From contig NZ_CP102285.1 in NCBI RefSeq assembly GCF_025151045.1, forward strand, positions 186,001 to 250,000: a DNA stretch of 64,000 bases. The letters are read 5' to 3'. This DNA comes from Parabacteroides johnsonii DSM 18315 (GTDB lineage Bacteria; Bacteroidota; Bacteroidia; Bacteroidales; Tannerellaceae). The notes below the pieces were generated by a model. That model saw nothing but the letters and a program-made list of their open reading frames with translations, made no database searches and was not told the origin of the DNA. Both the position numbers and the translations under genes were made by a program. Below are positions 8,401 to 18,535 of the stretch, piece after piece. Position 1 is the stretch's first letter. Every line of letters begins with the position of its first letter.

Positions 8401-9027
8401 ATGGAAACAACAATTCACCCGGCAGAAACCTACCTTCGTAATACAGACAACCCTCCGTACTTGTACGTCCGTATCGAGGGAAAACGCAGGAAGTTGTTTA
8501 TCAACCGGGATATGAATGTAATCGGTATCATCGCACCGAGAAAACGCAGGCAGGGCTATTATTTTTCAAACTGGACGGCCATAGAAAAAATCTATTACCC
8601 GACCACCGAAAAGGAAGAGACGGATATAAACCGAAAACTGGTTTTGAAGTACCAGAGACTCGCAAAGCTCGCCACGCACACCAACGACTGGCTTCGCAAA
8701 ATCGCTTCCGCAGACCCCGAAAAGTTCCTCTATGAAAACCGCATGACTACGGGTACACGCATCGACGGCCAATGTATCCGGCTATCGACCATCGAAAAAT
8801 ATTGCGGCAGTATGAACATGCGCCTTTTCAGGGAAGCTCTGAAACAGCGCAAAAAGTTTTCTACCGGACGCTTTGACTTTTGCGGCTATGACGGCACGCT
8901 ATGGTGCGAGCCACGCGAAAATGGCGATATGGCGGCAGGATTCAGCAAGGAATACAGGGGGTGTCTGAACGGTTACTACTACCTGCTTATCAACGACGAA
9001 TACATGATCGGTTACGACATTGACTAA
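8401..9027 (+). CDS. Hypothetical ICE protein, 208 residues
   Basis: I start at the ATG at 8401 (METTIHPAETYLRN). A basic N-terminal half contains two repeats of RKRRQGY/GKRRKL-type motifs and may bind nucleic acid; the C-terminal half is Tyr/Gly rich (YRGCLNGYYYLLINDEYMIGYD). No known fold is evident. It is followed within 20 bp by a strong terminator, so it ends a two-gene unit with the 74-residue gene. Confidence 0.65.
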   Translation: METTIHPAETYLRNTDNPPYLYVRIEGKRRKLFINRDMNVIGIIAPRKRRQGYYFSNWTAIEKIYYPTTEKEETDINRKLVLKYQRLAKLATHTNDWLRKIASADPEKFLYENRMTTGTRIDGQCIRLSTIEKYCGSMNMRLFREALKQRKKFSTGRFDFCGYDGTLWCEPRENGDMAAGFSKEYRGCLNGYYYLLINDEYMIGYDID

Positions 9028-9043
9028 CAGACCTTTCAGAACG

Positions 9044-9079
9044 AATCCGTATCGGCAAACGACCGGTACGGATTTTTTT
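9044..9079 (+). terminator. Rho-independent terminator
   Basis: AATCCGTATCGG pairs with CCGGTACGGATT across a short loop and is followed by seven T residues. It ends the 8101-9027 unit. Confidence 0.8.
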
Positions 9080-9082
9080 GAA

Positions 9083-9172
9083 TTTCGGTCTGCCGACAGC
9101 ACGATGCCCGTTATAGCGACTTTCCCTTTTCTACACCCGTTCCGTCCTTATCCCCTTGTAACCGTTCCCATT
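9083..9172. repeat. 90-bp direct repeat, left copy
   Basis: Matches 10302-10391 over 90 bp with only two differences by eye. It ends inside the stop codon of the nuclease gene. The right copy is contiguous with the leader of the helicase gene, so the right copy is in the ancestral context and the segment between is extra. Confidence 0.9.
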
Positions 9173-10205
9173 ACTCCAGAAGCAACGCTATTTTATTCGC
9201 AATCTCTTCGGAAGTCGGCAGCAGCTCCTTGTAGGCTTCGGGCAGTTCCGGCGACAGACTGTATGTGGCCACGCCGATAGGCATTGTCGAACTTTTCAAG
9301 GCATACTCCACGATCATACGGCTTTTCGACTTGCAGATGATGATACCGATAGCCGGGTTCTCATGGGGCAGTTTTACGGTGTCGTTCAGCACGTTCAGGT
9401 AAAATTCCATTTTGCCTTTATATTCCGGCTGGAACTCGCCGATTTTCAATTCTACCGCTATCATGGCCTGCAAACGCCTGTTATACAGCAATAAATCTAT
9501 GAAATATTCCCTGTCGTCCACTTCTATCCGGTATTGGTTGCCCACAAAGGAGAAGTCGGGGCCGAACTCCATAAGGAACGCACGGATATTCTTTATGATC
9601 GCCTGCTCCAATTCGTATTCGGAATGCTCTTCCGAAAGCCCCACAAGGTCGAATGTGTATTCATCTTTCAACGCAAGCATGGCTTGGTTCTTTATCTTCT
9701 CCGGCAAGGTCAGGTCGAAGTTGCTTTGGCCGAGCAGATAGTTTTCGTAGGTCTTTGCCTCTATTTTGTTGATAAGGACATCTTTGGTCCAGCCGTATTT
9801 CTGGGTCGCCAAGATGTAAAACTGCCGCTGCTGCGTCTCTTTGCACTTGGTCAGGATAACGATGTGCTTCGACCAACTGATTTCTCCAACTAATGGTTGG
9901 AGAATTTCATTCGACTGGTATTCAGTATAAAAGCGTGCCATATCCCACATATTGGAAACACCGAAACCTTTTATTCCGGGAAACTCTTTCTGTATGTCCC
10001 GCGAAAGGTTTTCCACGACGGATTTTCCCCAACCCAATGCCGCTTGCTGTTCGGTAATCCGTTTGCCGATTTCCCAATATAAGGCGATCATTTCTTTGTT
10101 CACGGCCTTCAACGCCTCGTACTGTGCCGAGCGGATGCGGGAGGTAATCTCGTTTCTGAAATCGAGATATTCGGGGGATATGGTAAGACTATTCTTTACA
10201 GCCAT
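9171..10205 (-). CDS. DUF1016 (YhcG-type) PDDEXK nuclease
   Basis: A 344-residue protein. The N-terminal half has the family's helical domain (WEIGKRITEQQ ... GWGKSVVENLSRDIQKEFP ... FSVSNMW-like GVSNMWDMARFY). The C-terminal half is a PD-(D/E)xK nuclease: FVGNQYRIEVDDREYFIDLLLYNRRLQAMIAVELK gives the D and ExK residues. YhcG-like proteins are associated with mobile DNA and restriction-like defence; the substrate is not established. It runs opposite to its neighbours, has its own promoter, and is bracketed by 90-bp direct repeats, so it is a recent single-gene insertion. A second, decayed family member is at 42448-43170. Confidence 0.9.
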   Translation of the reverse strand: MAVKNSLTISPEYLDFRNEITSRIRSAQYEALKAVNKEMIALYWEIGKRITEQQAALGWGKSVVENLSRDIQKEFPGIKGFGVSNMWDMARFYTEYQSNEILQPLVGEISWSKHIVILTKCKETQQRQFYILATQKYGWTKDVLINKIEAKTYENYLLGQSNFDLTLPEKIKNQAMLALKDEYTFDLVGLSEEHSEYELEQAIIKNIRAFLMEFGPDFSFVGNQYRIEVDDREYFIDLLLYNRRLQAMIAVELKIGEFQPEYKGKMEFYLNVLNDTVKLPHENPAIGIIICKSKSRMIVEYALKSSTMPIGVATYSLSPELPEAYKELLPTSEEIANKIALLLE

Positions 10206-10236
10206 GATTTATTTATTTTTTTCTGAAAATCAGTTG

Positions 10237-10269
10237 CAAAGATAGGATTTTCTTTCGATTGACCGCAAA
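10237..10269 (-). promoter_or_regulatory. Promoter of the DUF1016 nuclease gene
   Basis: Minus strand TATCTTTG (10244-10237) matches the -7 box, with a TTTTTTG tract about 21 bp upstream (10271-10266). The ATG at 10205 is about 30 bp downstream. The promoter lies inside the extra segment, so the inserted gene brought its own expression signals. Confidence 0.7.
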
Positions 10270-10301
10270 AAATCCTTTGCCGAATCCCATCTGCACCGGA
10301 T

Positions 10302-10391
10302 TTTCGCTCTGCCGACAGCATGATGCCCGTTATAGCGACTTTCCCTTTTCTACACCCGTTCCGTCCTTATCCCCTTGTAACCGTTCCCATT
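10302..10391. repeat. 90-bp direct repeat, right copy
   Basis: Near-identical to 9083-9172. Includes the CTTGTAAC module that recurs in several ICE leaders. Recombination between the two copies would remove exactly the nuclease gene (1,219 bp). Confidence 0.9.
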
Positions 10392-10439
10392 CTTTCCTCT
10401 TGTAGCGCTGACTCCGATCATTCGCTCTGTGCGGCCTGC

Positions 10440-10654
10440 GGAGATATATTTTTCCGCGAAGGTAATTGGCCGTTCCAATCTTGCCAATGCCGGCTGCCGC
10501 CGCGAGTGCTACGCAAAAATCTTCCTCTCCTTCGGTCGAGCGTATTTTTTCATATCAGCCTTGTCCGATTGTCCCTGCCACCTTCGGAATGCAGAAAAAT
10601 AATCCCTGCGGCCGCAAACAAAGCGAACAAAGGGAGATAAAAAAAAGGTTGAAT
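10440..10654 (+). promoter_or_regulatory. Leader of the large methylase-helicase gene
   Basis: GC-rich leader with an internal GCGAAGGTAATTGGCC element, a TGCGGCCGCA palindrome (10607-10616), and AAGGGAGATAAAAAAAA just before the ATG. The order hairpin, then AGGGA plus poly-A, then ATG 38-51 bp later is the same as in the leaders ending at 8100, 24968, 27542 and 28900. Confidence 0.5.
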
Positions 10655-13600
10655 ATGAATTACAACAAATTGAAGTCATTGGTGGCGAACGTGGGAGCCA
10701 TCGAAACAGCAATGAAAATCCACGAACAAGGCAGGACGGCTACGAGTGAAGAAAAAGAGATATTATCTCGTTACTCCGGCTTCGGGGGTATCAAAGAAGT
10801 GCTGAACATCGGAACGGACAAACCCGTACCCGATGAACTGGCCGAACCGTTGGCACGTCTGCAAGAGGTGTTGAGAGCCGTTGCAGGCGATGAAGAAAAC
10901 ACCTATCGCTCGCTTTTGGAGAACATAAAAGCCTCCGTACTCACGGCTTTTTACACGCCGAAGTTCCTTATCGACACGGTGGCAAGGCAAATACACGCCA
11001 CATTCAGGGAAAACGACCTGCAAATGCGCTCATTCCTCGAACCCAGTGCCGGGATAGGCGGATTTTTACCGGTAGCCATGCCCGAAACCCGCAGCTATGC
11101 CTTTGAAAAGGACAGTATCACGGGGCTTATCCTCGCTCTTCTGAACGATGATACAACCGCCCTGACAACCGGGTTCGAGACGATAGCCGACCAACAGTTG
11201 GAACACACGGCCTTTGATGTCATAGCCTCTAACATACCGTTCGGCAATTTTCGGGTGTTCGACGCCGAGCTGTGGAAAAAAGGCGGCCTATACGAGCAAG
11301 CCACCAAGACCATTCACAACTACTTTTTCGTCAAGGCAATGGAACTGCTGACCGAGGGCGGTCTGCTGGCTTTCGTTACGTCGAGAGGCATAGCCGACAC
11401 CCCAAGCAACAAGTTCGTGCGCGAATACCTCGTGAACCATGCCGACCTCATAACGGCCTTACGCTTGCCCGATACGCTTTTCATGCCGACCAGCGGCATA
11501 GAGGTAGGCAGCGACCTCTTGATATTTCAGAAACACACTCGCAAAGCGGCTCTCTCACAACGGGAACGGGTGTTTCTGCAAGTCGCCAAGGAAAAGGCGG
11601 ACACGACAGGAACGATGACCGAACACGCAAACAAACTGTTCTCCCTGCCGAAAACCGCACTGGCGACAGACAGCCGCATTGTCTTGAACCAATTCGGCAA
11701 ATACGTGCGCAAATACCAGTGGCTCGGCGGCGAAAGTGCCATGACACAATACCTCGCCGCACTTCTGAAATACGACTTCGGACGCTATTTCCGAAAAGAC
11801 CTTTTCGCAAATCACGGACAAGAAACGACACCTCGGCAAATGTCGCTTTTCGGCGGTGACGATATGAACCTTGTATCGGCCGACAGAGGCAGACGCGCCT
11901 ACACGGACAAACTGGAAGCATGGATGAAGAACGGCGCAATGGTCGTCTTCGAGGGGCAGGTAGGCACGGTACAGTTCCGCAAGTCGAGCCACTACCGGGA
12001 GGTTGCCGTTGATTTCGTTCCGGTGGACGAGGGCAAGGTGAACATGGAACGGGCAAACGACTATTTTCCTATTCGCAAGGCGTACTTTGATTTGTCTATC
12101 AAAGAAAGGGAAGAACAAAAAGAGTACCCGAACCTGCGTGAACGGCTGAACACTTGTTACGACACGTTCACCCGCAAATGGGGCTGTTTCCACGAAAACG
12201 ACAACAAGGAATTTATCATGCTCGACAGTCTCGGCGTGGAAGTCTTCACGATTGAAATGCAGCTCGGCAAGGACATCTTCAAGGCCGACATCATGCGCGA
12301 ACCGGTAGCTTTCCGGAAGATAGACACGAACAAGAAACTTACGTCCGACGAAGCGCTGGCAAGCAGCCTGAACTTTTACGGCAAAGTCGATATGAACTAT
12401 ATCGGACAAGCAACGGGTAAGGGCGAGGAAGAAATCACCGGCGACCTCAAAGGCAAAATCTATTACAACCCTCTTGTCCGTGCATGGGAGCACAAAGGCA
12501 AGTTCATAGCGGGTAACGTCATAGCCAAATGCAAAGACATCGTTTCCTGCCTGACCGACCTTTCGGACAAGGAAAAAGCGTGGACGGAAACCTCTGTCAA
12601 AGCACTGGAAGAAGCTGTTCCCGAAGCGATCCCCTACGAAGAGCTTGATATTAACATGGGGGAAAGGTGGATAGACACGCAGCTGTATGCCGACTTCGCA
12701 GAAGAAATCTTCGGGGTGCAGGCAGAGGTGATGTACTTCGACGTGAACGATACCTATTTGGTGCGTTTGCAAGGATATTCCCCCATAGCCTACAATACCT
12801 ACTCCATAGGCAACTACAACGGCGAGGATTTGTTTGTACACGCCCTGCACGATACCGTTCCGGAAATCACGAAGGAGATAGAGCGCAACGGGGAAAAGGT
12901 ACGTGTGCCGGACGAGGAAGCTATACAAGAAGCCGCTACCAAAATACAGGAAATCAGAGACCGTTTCAACCAATGGCTCGACAATCGGCCTGCGGAAGTC
13001 AGGGACGAGCTGGTAAGAACCTATAACGAGCGTTTCAACTGTTATGTGCGTCCCGCCTATGACGGCTCGGCACAGACCTTTCCGGGATTATCCTTTGAAC
13101 ATTTCCCCTACGATGAACTGTACCCCTCGCAAAAGGACGCCGTTTGGATGATAAAGCAGAACGGCGGCGGTATCTGCTGGCACACCGTAGGCGCAGGCAA
13201 AACGATGGTTATGTGTGCGGCTGCTTACGAAATGAAACGCCTCGGACTGGTGCGGAAGCCGCTCATTATCGGATTGAAAGCCAACGTACACGAGATAGCC
13301 GACACGTTCCGCAAAGCCTATCCTTCGGCTAAGGTGCTTTATCCCGGTAAGGAAGATTTCACGCCTGCCAACCGCAAAGAGGTGTTCTCCAAGATAAAGA
13401 ACAACAACTGGGATTGCATCATTCTGACGCACGACCAGTTCGCCAAGATTCCCCAGTCGTCGCAGACGATGTTCGAGATATTCTCCGAAGAACTCGCCGA
13501 CGTGGAGCGCAGCCTCGAAGTGCTCGAACAGTCCACCATGCGCTACCGGAGCGGCAAAATGCAGAACGGACTTGAAAAGCGGAAGCAGAACCTCGAAGCC

Positions 13601-13729
13601 AAACTCTCCGAACTGCGAATGAAGATTGACAACCGCAAGGACGACACGGTGGATTTTCATACAATGGGTATCGACCATATTTTCGTGGACGAGTGCCATT
13701 ATCCAAACAAAAATAAAATCCAAACTTAA
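10655..13729 (+). pseudogene. N-6 methylase/SNF2-like helicase, N-terminal part (interrupted)
   Basis: I start at ATG 10655 (MNYNKLKSLVANVGAIETA). About residues 130-330 form an N6-adenine methyltransferase-like domain: FLEPSAGIGGF (motif I) and IASNIPFGNF (motif IV). The helicase begins near residue 830 with QKDAVWMI and WHTVGAGKT (Walker A) and reaches VDECH (motif II) at 13688-13699. There the frame leaves the family and stops after ten alien residues at 13729. The remainder resumes in frame at 22186. The reconstructed protein is about 1,660 residues. Homologues are hallmark giant proteins of Bacteroidales ICEs and are proposed to protect transferred DNA. A truncated methylase could still be produced; the helicase cannot work. 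Confidence 0.88.
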
Positions 13730-13938
13730 TTCTATAACTATTTGATAAACAGTTATAGGATTCCTTACTGATTCTGATTTTATTTCTTACTTGTCAATTT
13801 ATTATTAACAAAAAATATATAACATGGATTTAAAAAATTAGAGAGATACCTACCCACTTCTTCTTTCCTATATGGAAACAGAGAGTTATTCCAAGCAATA
13901 TATACAATATATTTAAAAAGACATCCTCTGGATTATAA

Positions 13939-14274
13939 ATGAATCAATTCATTACACTTGGTAAAGCTATGAAAAAGCAGATTGGATCCATTTTCAAACT
14001 GTTACTCAAAACGATATCGGAAGCCAAGCTGGGCAGCCGAAGTGAGAGTGAATTCCGAACCAAGTTAAGGCTGCAGGGTATTGATGTTTTGTTCCGGCGA
14101 AACGACGAAGGACGGATTTATGGGACTACGTTTTTTGACCTTACCACCCATACTATACTGAACAGTTCCCGACTGGGTAAGGAGTATTCAGCCAACGTAT
14201 TTAATGATTTGTATGGTGGAAAACAGGAACAAGTACAAGAGTCAATCAAAGAATCAACCAGGCACACATTATGA
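13939..14274 (+). pseudogene. Relaxase/mobilization protein, C-terminal fragment
   Basis: An open frame of 111 codons whose second half (EFRTKLRLQGIDVLFRRNDEG, then RIYGTTF, NSSRLGKEYSANVFNDLY) matches the conserved C-terminus of Bacteroidetes MobB-type relaxases. The catalytic N-terminal domain with its tyrosine and His triad is absent. It is a remnant of a mobilizable element from which the insert derives. Bases 13730-13938 hold only AT-rich DNA with one 8-bp inverted repeat (13732-13739/13751-13758). Confidence 0.6.
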
Positions 14275-14446
14275 GAACAGCTATACTTCGGATAGTGTAA
14301 CCGGAGGACTTTTTTCAATCCTTTAATCCCAAACCGGAGAACCACCCGAAAGAAGAAATGCCATTCCTGCGCTGAAAGAAAAAGCGCAAATATGGTAGGC
14401 TGATATAAAATAAATTAATTTATAAACAAGTAATATTTGTTTTCTG

Positions 14447-15358
14447 TCAAGTATTATAGTTATGTAAAATACTAAAAACCTGCCTGAGTAAGTTTATATT
14501 GCATAGTTGATTTCTTATCAAATTGTCGTAAGAATCTACTATTGTTCTTAGATATGTCTCATCGGAACAAGCTACATATTTTTCAGCTAAATGAAATGTG
14601 GCAAGATTATTCGTTGTTGAAAATAAGTGAATAAAGTCACATGCTGCAGATTCATTATTTTTACAATACTCTACAAATTCATATTTGTTGATTCTGTTAG
14701 AATATACTAATCTTTGATTTTGGCTAACAGGAAAGATGAAGTCTTCAAAAACTCTATTCTCATCTATGTTTGCCTCTAAAAAAGGACAATCTCCTAATAA
14801 ACATGGGGTGGATGAGGGAATAATAAAACTGTTTTTAAATATTATTTCGTAATCATCTTTAAACCTAAATGGTTGAATCGACAAAAGAAGCCTTTTACTC
14901 TCTTGCGAAAGATCAGACTGGAAAAATTTTTCTAATTCAATATCTAATCTTTCCCCATCTGCCCTTAATCCTAAACCTAAGTCATCAACCGTAAAAGTTT
15001 CCTTTAAGTTCTCAAAAGATTCATCATATAGAGGATTCCTCCACTTAGTCAGATACGCTAAAAATATAAGATTTCTCAAAGTTTCTACTGCCATCTTTCC
15101 TGTTGTATCATTAATGGCATTGTTTAGATGAGGAGAAATAGTTGATTCTAAGTAAGCATATATTTTTTCAAGTGTATCTCCTTGATTTCCTAATGCATCA
15201 AAAAAAGTATTTCTATTCGCTTCAAAAAAAATATATTTAGGAGTTTTCTTCTCAAATTTTTTATATTGCTTATTATATACAGTTATTGTTCCATTCTCAT
15301 CGCAAAACCCTTTTATATAAAACTGAGGTAAATAATGATGTCTCCACGATTCTTCCAT
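14447..15358 (-). CDS. DUF4238 domain-containing protein
   Basis: The start RHHYLPQFYIKGFCDENG is the diagnostic N-terminus of DUF4238 (HHYxPQFYLKGF). The rest is a mostly helical, charged ~300-residue protein without membrane segments. I place the start at ATG 15358; a TTG at 15370 overlaps the upstream TGA stop by 4 bp and would add four residues. DUF4238 genes are scattered through bacterial accessory islands; a nuclease or defence role has been suspected but is not established. Co-directional with and coupled to the HEPN-motif gene upstream, so the two probably act together. Confidence 0.75.
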   Translation of the reverse strand: MEESWRHHYLPQFYIKGFCDENGTITVYNKQYKKFEKKTPKYIFFEANRNTFFDALGNQGDTLEKIYAYLESTISPHLNNAINDTTGKMAVETLRNLIFLAYLTKWRNPLYDESFENLKETFTVDDLGLGLRADGERLDIELEKFFQSDLSQESKRLLLSIQPFRFKDDYEIIFKNSFIIPSSTPCLLGDCPFLEANIDENRVFEDFIFPVSQNQRLVYSNRINKYEFVEYCKNNESAACDFIHLFSTTNNLATFHLAEKYVACSDETYLRTIVDSYDNLIRNQLCNINLLRQVFSILHNYNT

Positions 15359-15366
15359 ATTGTATT

Positions 15367-17376
15367 TCAATTATCATTTTTATTAGTAAATGAATATTTG
15401 CTTAATTTCAAAATCAAGCAAAATAAAACAATAATTTTATCTGGTGTATAATCTTCTATTTGTAGAAGAGCATGTGCCACTTCATTCCTCAAATTCCAGC
15501 CGATTTTTTCAGACATTACATATTTAATCAGTGTGCGGTGATCTTCTTCAAAACCAATTGGCTTTTCGGGTGTGTTTTGCAAGTCTGCGATTATATCATC
15601 AAAGAGTTTTTCCATTATAACACTCCCTGTTTTTGTCCGTCTTGTGGCAAAAGTCGGTATGCCAAGTCTTTCAATAAAGAATCTTAACACTCCTTCTATT
15701 TTTAAAGTCAAGCTGTCAATAATAGTAACAAAATCACAGACATATTTTTCATCTTTCACCGCATTATTAAATTCTTCAAATATTCTTTTAATTCCCGGCT
15801 TTATAGTGTCTAATGGTATAACTATTTTTGTTGTTCCATTATAATTTCTTTCAATAGATTCATTTAACCATGTGTTTTCTAAGTATGATATAGTCGATTC
15901 ATAAGTTAATCTTCCCGATTTTACAGCAGCTTTAAATAATTCAAACATTTTCATTGTTCCAAAACTAAAGTAATAGCTATATGTTGACCAGAATTTACCT
16001 TCATCAGGAGAGTAGGTTTTTATTGTATTACCACGCTCATCAATTATGGACAGAGGCAATGAATCAATTAACCCTCTCTCTACCGTTTCAGATAATGACC
16101 GAATAGATTCATCAGTTTCGTACCAAGGAGAGTTTGCAAATACATCCAATAAACCTTTTTCATTGTTCGTGTTTATTGTTTGTTCAATCGCTTTGTTTAC
16201 TGCATCCGTATAGGTTTGAGGTAGCTGTGTGCTAACTTGATTTAAAGGGAATGAGCCTCTATTTTCAGAATATAATATTTCAAGTTCTTGTGTCTTGACT
16301 TCATCGTTAAGTTGCTTATATAATGCTAATGCTAACTCTATAAAATGAATAGAAGCCATATCGTTCTTTCGTTGGCTTGCAATTTTTTCGTATAATTCGG
16401 CTCTTTTACGAATAGAATCATCAATAGGTTGATTAATTTTCCGTTTTATTCTATCATTGATTATTAATGCATCAACAGCACTATAAGAATTTTCGTTTTC
16501 AATTATTTTAATTGCATAATCATTACGACTTACTACTTTTGAAAAATCTATATATTTTTTGAATATACTATAATTATCAGACATAAATGCTGAATATCTC
16601 AAAGGAACATATGTAGTATTAGTAGATTCAATATCCCAGTTTTGCTGTATTTCAAATAATAAATTTATAGCTTTTTCAAGTTGTGTTTCTAATTTGCAAC
16701 TTGATGCTATTTTGAATGCCATAGTAAGAGTACTTAAAATGTATCCTATTTTTTGATAATCTCCCTTCTGAGCTTCATCATAATATTTTTCTGCTAATTT
16801 TTGTAGTTCACTGCTAAGTTGAGATTTAAAATCATTCCGCTTAGAAAAATCCGTCTTTTCTCCAAAGTACACCATTAACCCATATTCTGTCTTTGCATAC
16901 AGATTTTTTGCTTCATTATAACGTTCTTCAAAATACTCAAAATCTTCCTGTGTATAATTTCTAACATCAGGCCAGTAAAAAGGGGCTTCTACACCATCTT
17001 GTAAAGTTTTGATACCTGATGCTTGCCAAGACAATCCTTTCGCTATTCCTTGTTCCTCATCATCAACATAGTCAAATGACTTCCTAACTGCAAAGACTTG
17101 GCGATCTAAATCTGCTTTTATAGCAATATCATTTAAGCCTGCATCAACAAGTTTTCTTATCACTTCTTGAAGTTCATCATTAATTTTATATGAATCGTTG
17201 TGCCCATAACTAGAAGTGTCTAATTTTTCGATATATTTTTCATAAGCATTTTGCTTTTTTTCTACCTTCTGTTCCATATTCTTGTTTCCTGATTTTGTAT
17301 ATTCATGTCTAGCCCCCTTTCTGGGAGAATTTATAAATCTTTTTCCTTTACGAGTTTTTCGGTCTCCTTTTCCCAT
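15367..17376 (-). CDS. HEPN-motif protein (DUF4209/DUF7380-like)
   Basis: A 669-residue protein with a very basic N-terminal tail (KGDRKTRKGKRFINSPRKGAR), a long alpha-helical TPR-like body, and a C-terminal helical domain ending in WNLRNEVAHALL. RNEVAH fits the R-x4-H signature of HEPN ribonuclease folds, and the spacing to the C-terminus resembles DUF4209 proteins. HEPN proteins are often RNA-cutting effectors of abortive infection. The tail may instead belong to a later start (MEQKVEKKQN, about residue 34). Overlap with the DUF4238 start suggests a two-gene operon. The HEPN assignment is from the motif only. Confidence 0.6.
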   Translation of the reverse strand: MGKGDRKTRKGKRFINSPRKGARHEYTKSGNKNMEQKVEKKQNAYEKYIEKLDTSSYGHNDSYKINDELQEVIRKLVDAGLNDIAIKADLDRQVFAVRKSFDYVDDEEQGIAKGLSWQASGIKTLQDGVEAPFYWPDVRNYTQEDFEYFEERYNEAKNLYAKTEYGLMVYFGEKTDFSKRNDFKSQLSSELQKLAEKYYDEAQKGDYQKIGYILSTLTMAFKIASSCKLETQLEKAINLLFEIQQNWDIESTNTTYVPLRYSAFMSDNYSIFKKYIDFSKVVSRNDYAIKIIENENSYSAVDALIINDRIKRKINQPIDDSIRKRAELYEKIASQRKNDMASIHFIELALALYKQLNDEVKTQELEILYSENRGSFPLNQVSTQLPQTYTDAVNKAIEQTINTNNEKGLLDVFANSPWYETDESIRSLSETVERGLIDSLPLSIIDERGNTIKTYSPDEGKFWSTYSYYFSFGTMKMFELFKAAVKSGRLTYESTISYLENTWLNESIERNYNGTTKIVIPLDTIKPGIKRIFEEFNNAVKDEKYVCDFVTIIDSLTLKIEGVLRFFIERLGIPTFATRRTKTGSVIMEKLFDDIIADLQNTPEKPIGFEEDHRTLIKYVMSEKIGWNLRNEVAHALLQIEDYTPDKIIVLFCLILKLSKYSFTNKNDN

Positions 17377-17666
17377 TTAAACATTAAAAGATTAAGAAAC
17401 AGTTTTGAAATGATTTAATAATTTATATTTAATTGTTAATCAGCTAATTAACAGGTGTTGTTTCGTAGCTTCAAGGTTGCGATAAAATAAGTTATGAGCA
17501 ATTATCCAACCAACCTATCTGAAAACAGTGGCAAGTTATCAAAATATTGTGGAATCACAAAAAAGAAGCAAAAAAAAGTTCTCTCATTAGAGTTTAATAT
17601 TTCAAGATATAACACAAACAATATTATACATAGCATAATAAGGGGATGTCAAAACTTTCATAGACT
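17377..17666. other. Intergenic, no confident gene
   Basis: AT-rich spacer between the HEPN-motif gene and the ImmA operon terminator. An 85-codon plus-strand frame (17494-17751) runs through it but crosses the terminator and the end of the ImmA gene and shows no family features. Confidence 0.5.
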
Positions 17667-17708
17667 AAAAATCACCTTTGCCACAGATCGTTGTAGCGAA
17701 AGTGATTT
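17667..17708 (-). terminator. Terminator of the sigma/ImmA operon
   Basis: Read on the minus strand, AATCACTTTCGC and GCAAAGGTGATT form a 12-bp imperfect stem followed by TTTTTAG. It lies 30 bp beyond the ImmA stop codon. Confidence 0.65.
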
Positions 17709-17737
17709 TGTTAAAAGGGATGTTTTAGTACACTTTC

Positions 17738-18535
17738 TTATTGCCAAATAATACTAATTACTACATTATTATAAGTAGGATAAATACATTTTTCAAAAAG
17801 TTTAACACCTCGAATATCTTCATATGAGCTAAACCAATCGTTTGCATTGACAATTTCAGCATCCTCACATGTGATTCCATTAATGAAATAGTCACCAGCT
17901 ACTGTAAGTGGTGGCAATTTTTTAGAAGAATGTTCTTTAAAATATTTGTAAGGAAAATCGTGAGAACACCAATGGTATTTGATTTTGTTATTTTCTGAAT
18001 AAACTACCATTATTGGATAATTGCCAATTTCAACAAATTTGAAAAGAGTAGCAGATAAACTTGTTCCAAATTCTTTTGATAAAGATTCTATGACAGAAAA
18101 ATCGAATTTTCTTTTGTGAACGAATTGCAAAAATCGCTTAGGTGGCATTAACAGATTCGAAGCAAAACAATCAGCTTCGTATTCTATGATATTCTTAGGC
18201 AATAATCTATGATATGATTTATGTAATGATTTTCCCTTTTTTAATGCATTCCTATGTTCATCTATAAAAAAATGACCTAATTCATGAGCAAAAGAGAACC
18301 TGAGTCTTGTATTGTCTTGATATAGGATATTTTGCTTGTTTAAGTAAATATGAAATTCTCCGGCATCATGTTCCAAAACCCCGTCGAAATAGGTTCCATA
18401 TTCCCCATAATTATAAGTAATTCCTGATCGTGTAGCTATTATTTCAGGCATAATCATTCCTTTGGGGCAAAAGTCGTCAGCAACAAATTCAGCTAACTCA
18501 ATAAGCTCATTTTTTCTAACATTACTAATTTCCAT
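17738..18535 (-). CDS. ImmA/IrrE-family metallopeptidase
   Basis: A 265-residue protein with the zinc-peptidase motif HELGHFF (about residues 85-91) preceded by LRFSFA, typical of the ImmA/IrrE family. The third acidic ligand is likely in EYEADCFASNLLMP (about 137-150), the characteristic second motif. ImmA enzymes cleave repressors or other regulatory proteins to switch on mobile-element genes. It overlaps the upstream 114-residue gene by 11 bp, and that gene follows a sigma factor by 6 bp, which implies a regulated proteolysis module. The target is most likely the 114-residue protein or the sigma factor; this is inference. Confidence 0.85.
   Translation of the reverse strand: MEISNVRKNELIELAEFVADDFCPKGMIMPEIIATRSGITYNYGEYGTYFDGVLEHDAGEFHIYLNKQNILYQDNTRLRFSFAHELGHFFIDEHRNALKKGKSLHKSYHRLLPKNIIEYEADCFASNLLMPPKRFLQFVHKRKFDFSVIESLSKEFGTSLSATLFKFVEIGNYPIMVVYSENNKIKYHWCSHDFPYKYFKEHSSKKLPPLTVAGDYFINGITCEDAEIVNANDWFSSYEDIRGVKLFEKCIYPTYNNVVISIIWQ

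Noticed and set aside
17494-17751. 85-codon plus-strand frame
   Set aside because: It crosses a strong minus-strand terminator and the end of the ImmA gene and shows no protein-like features.
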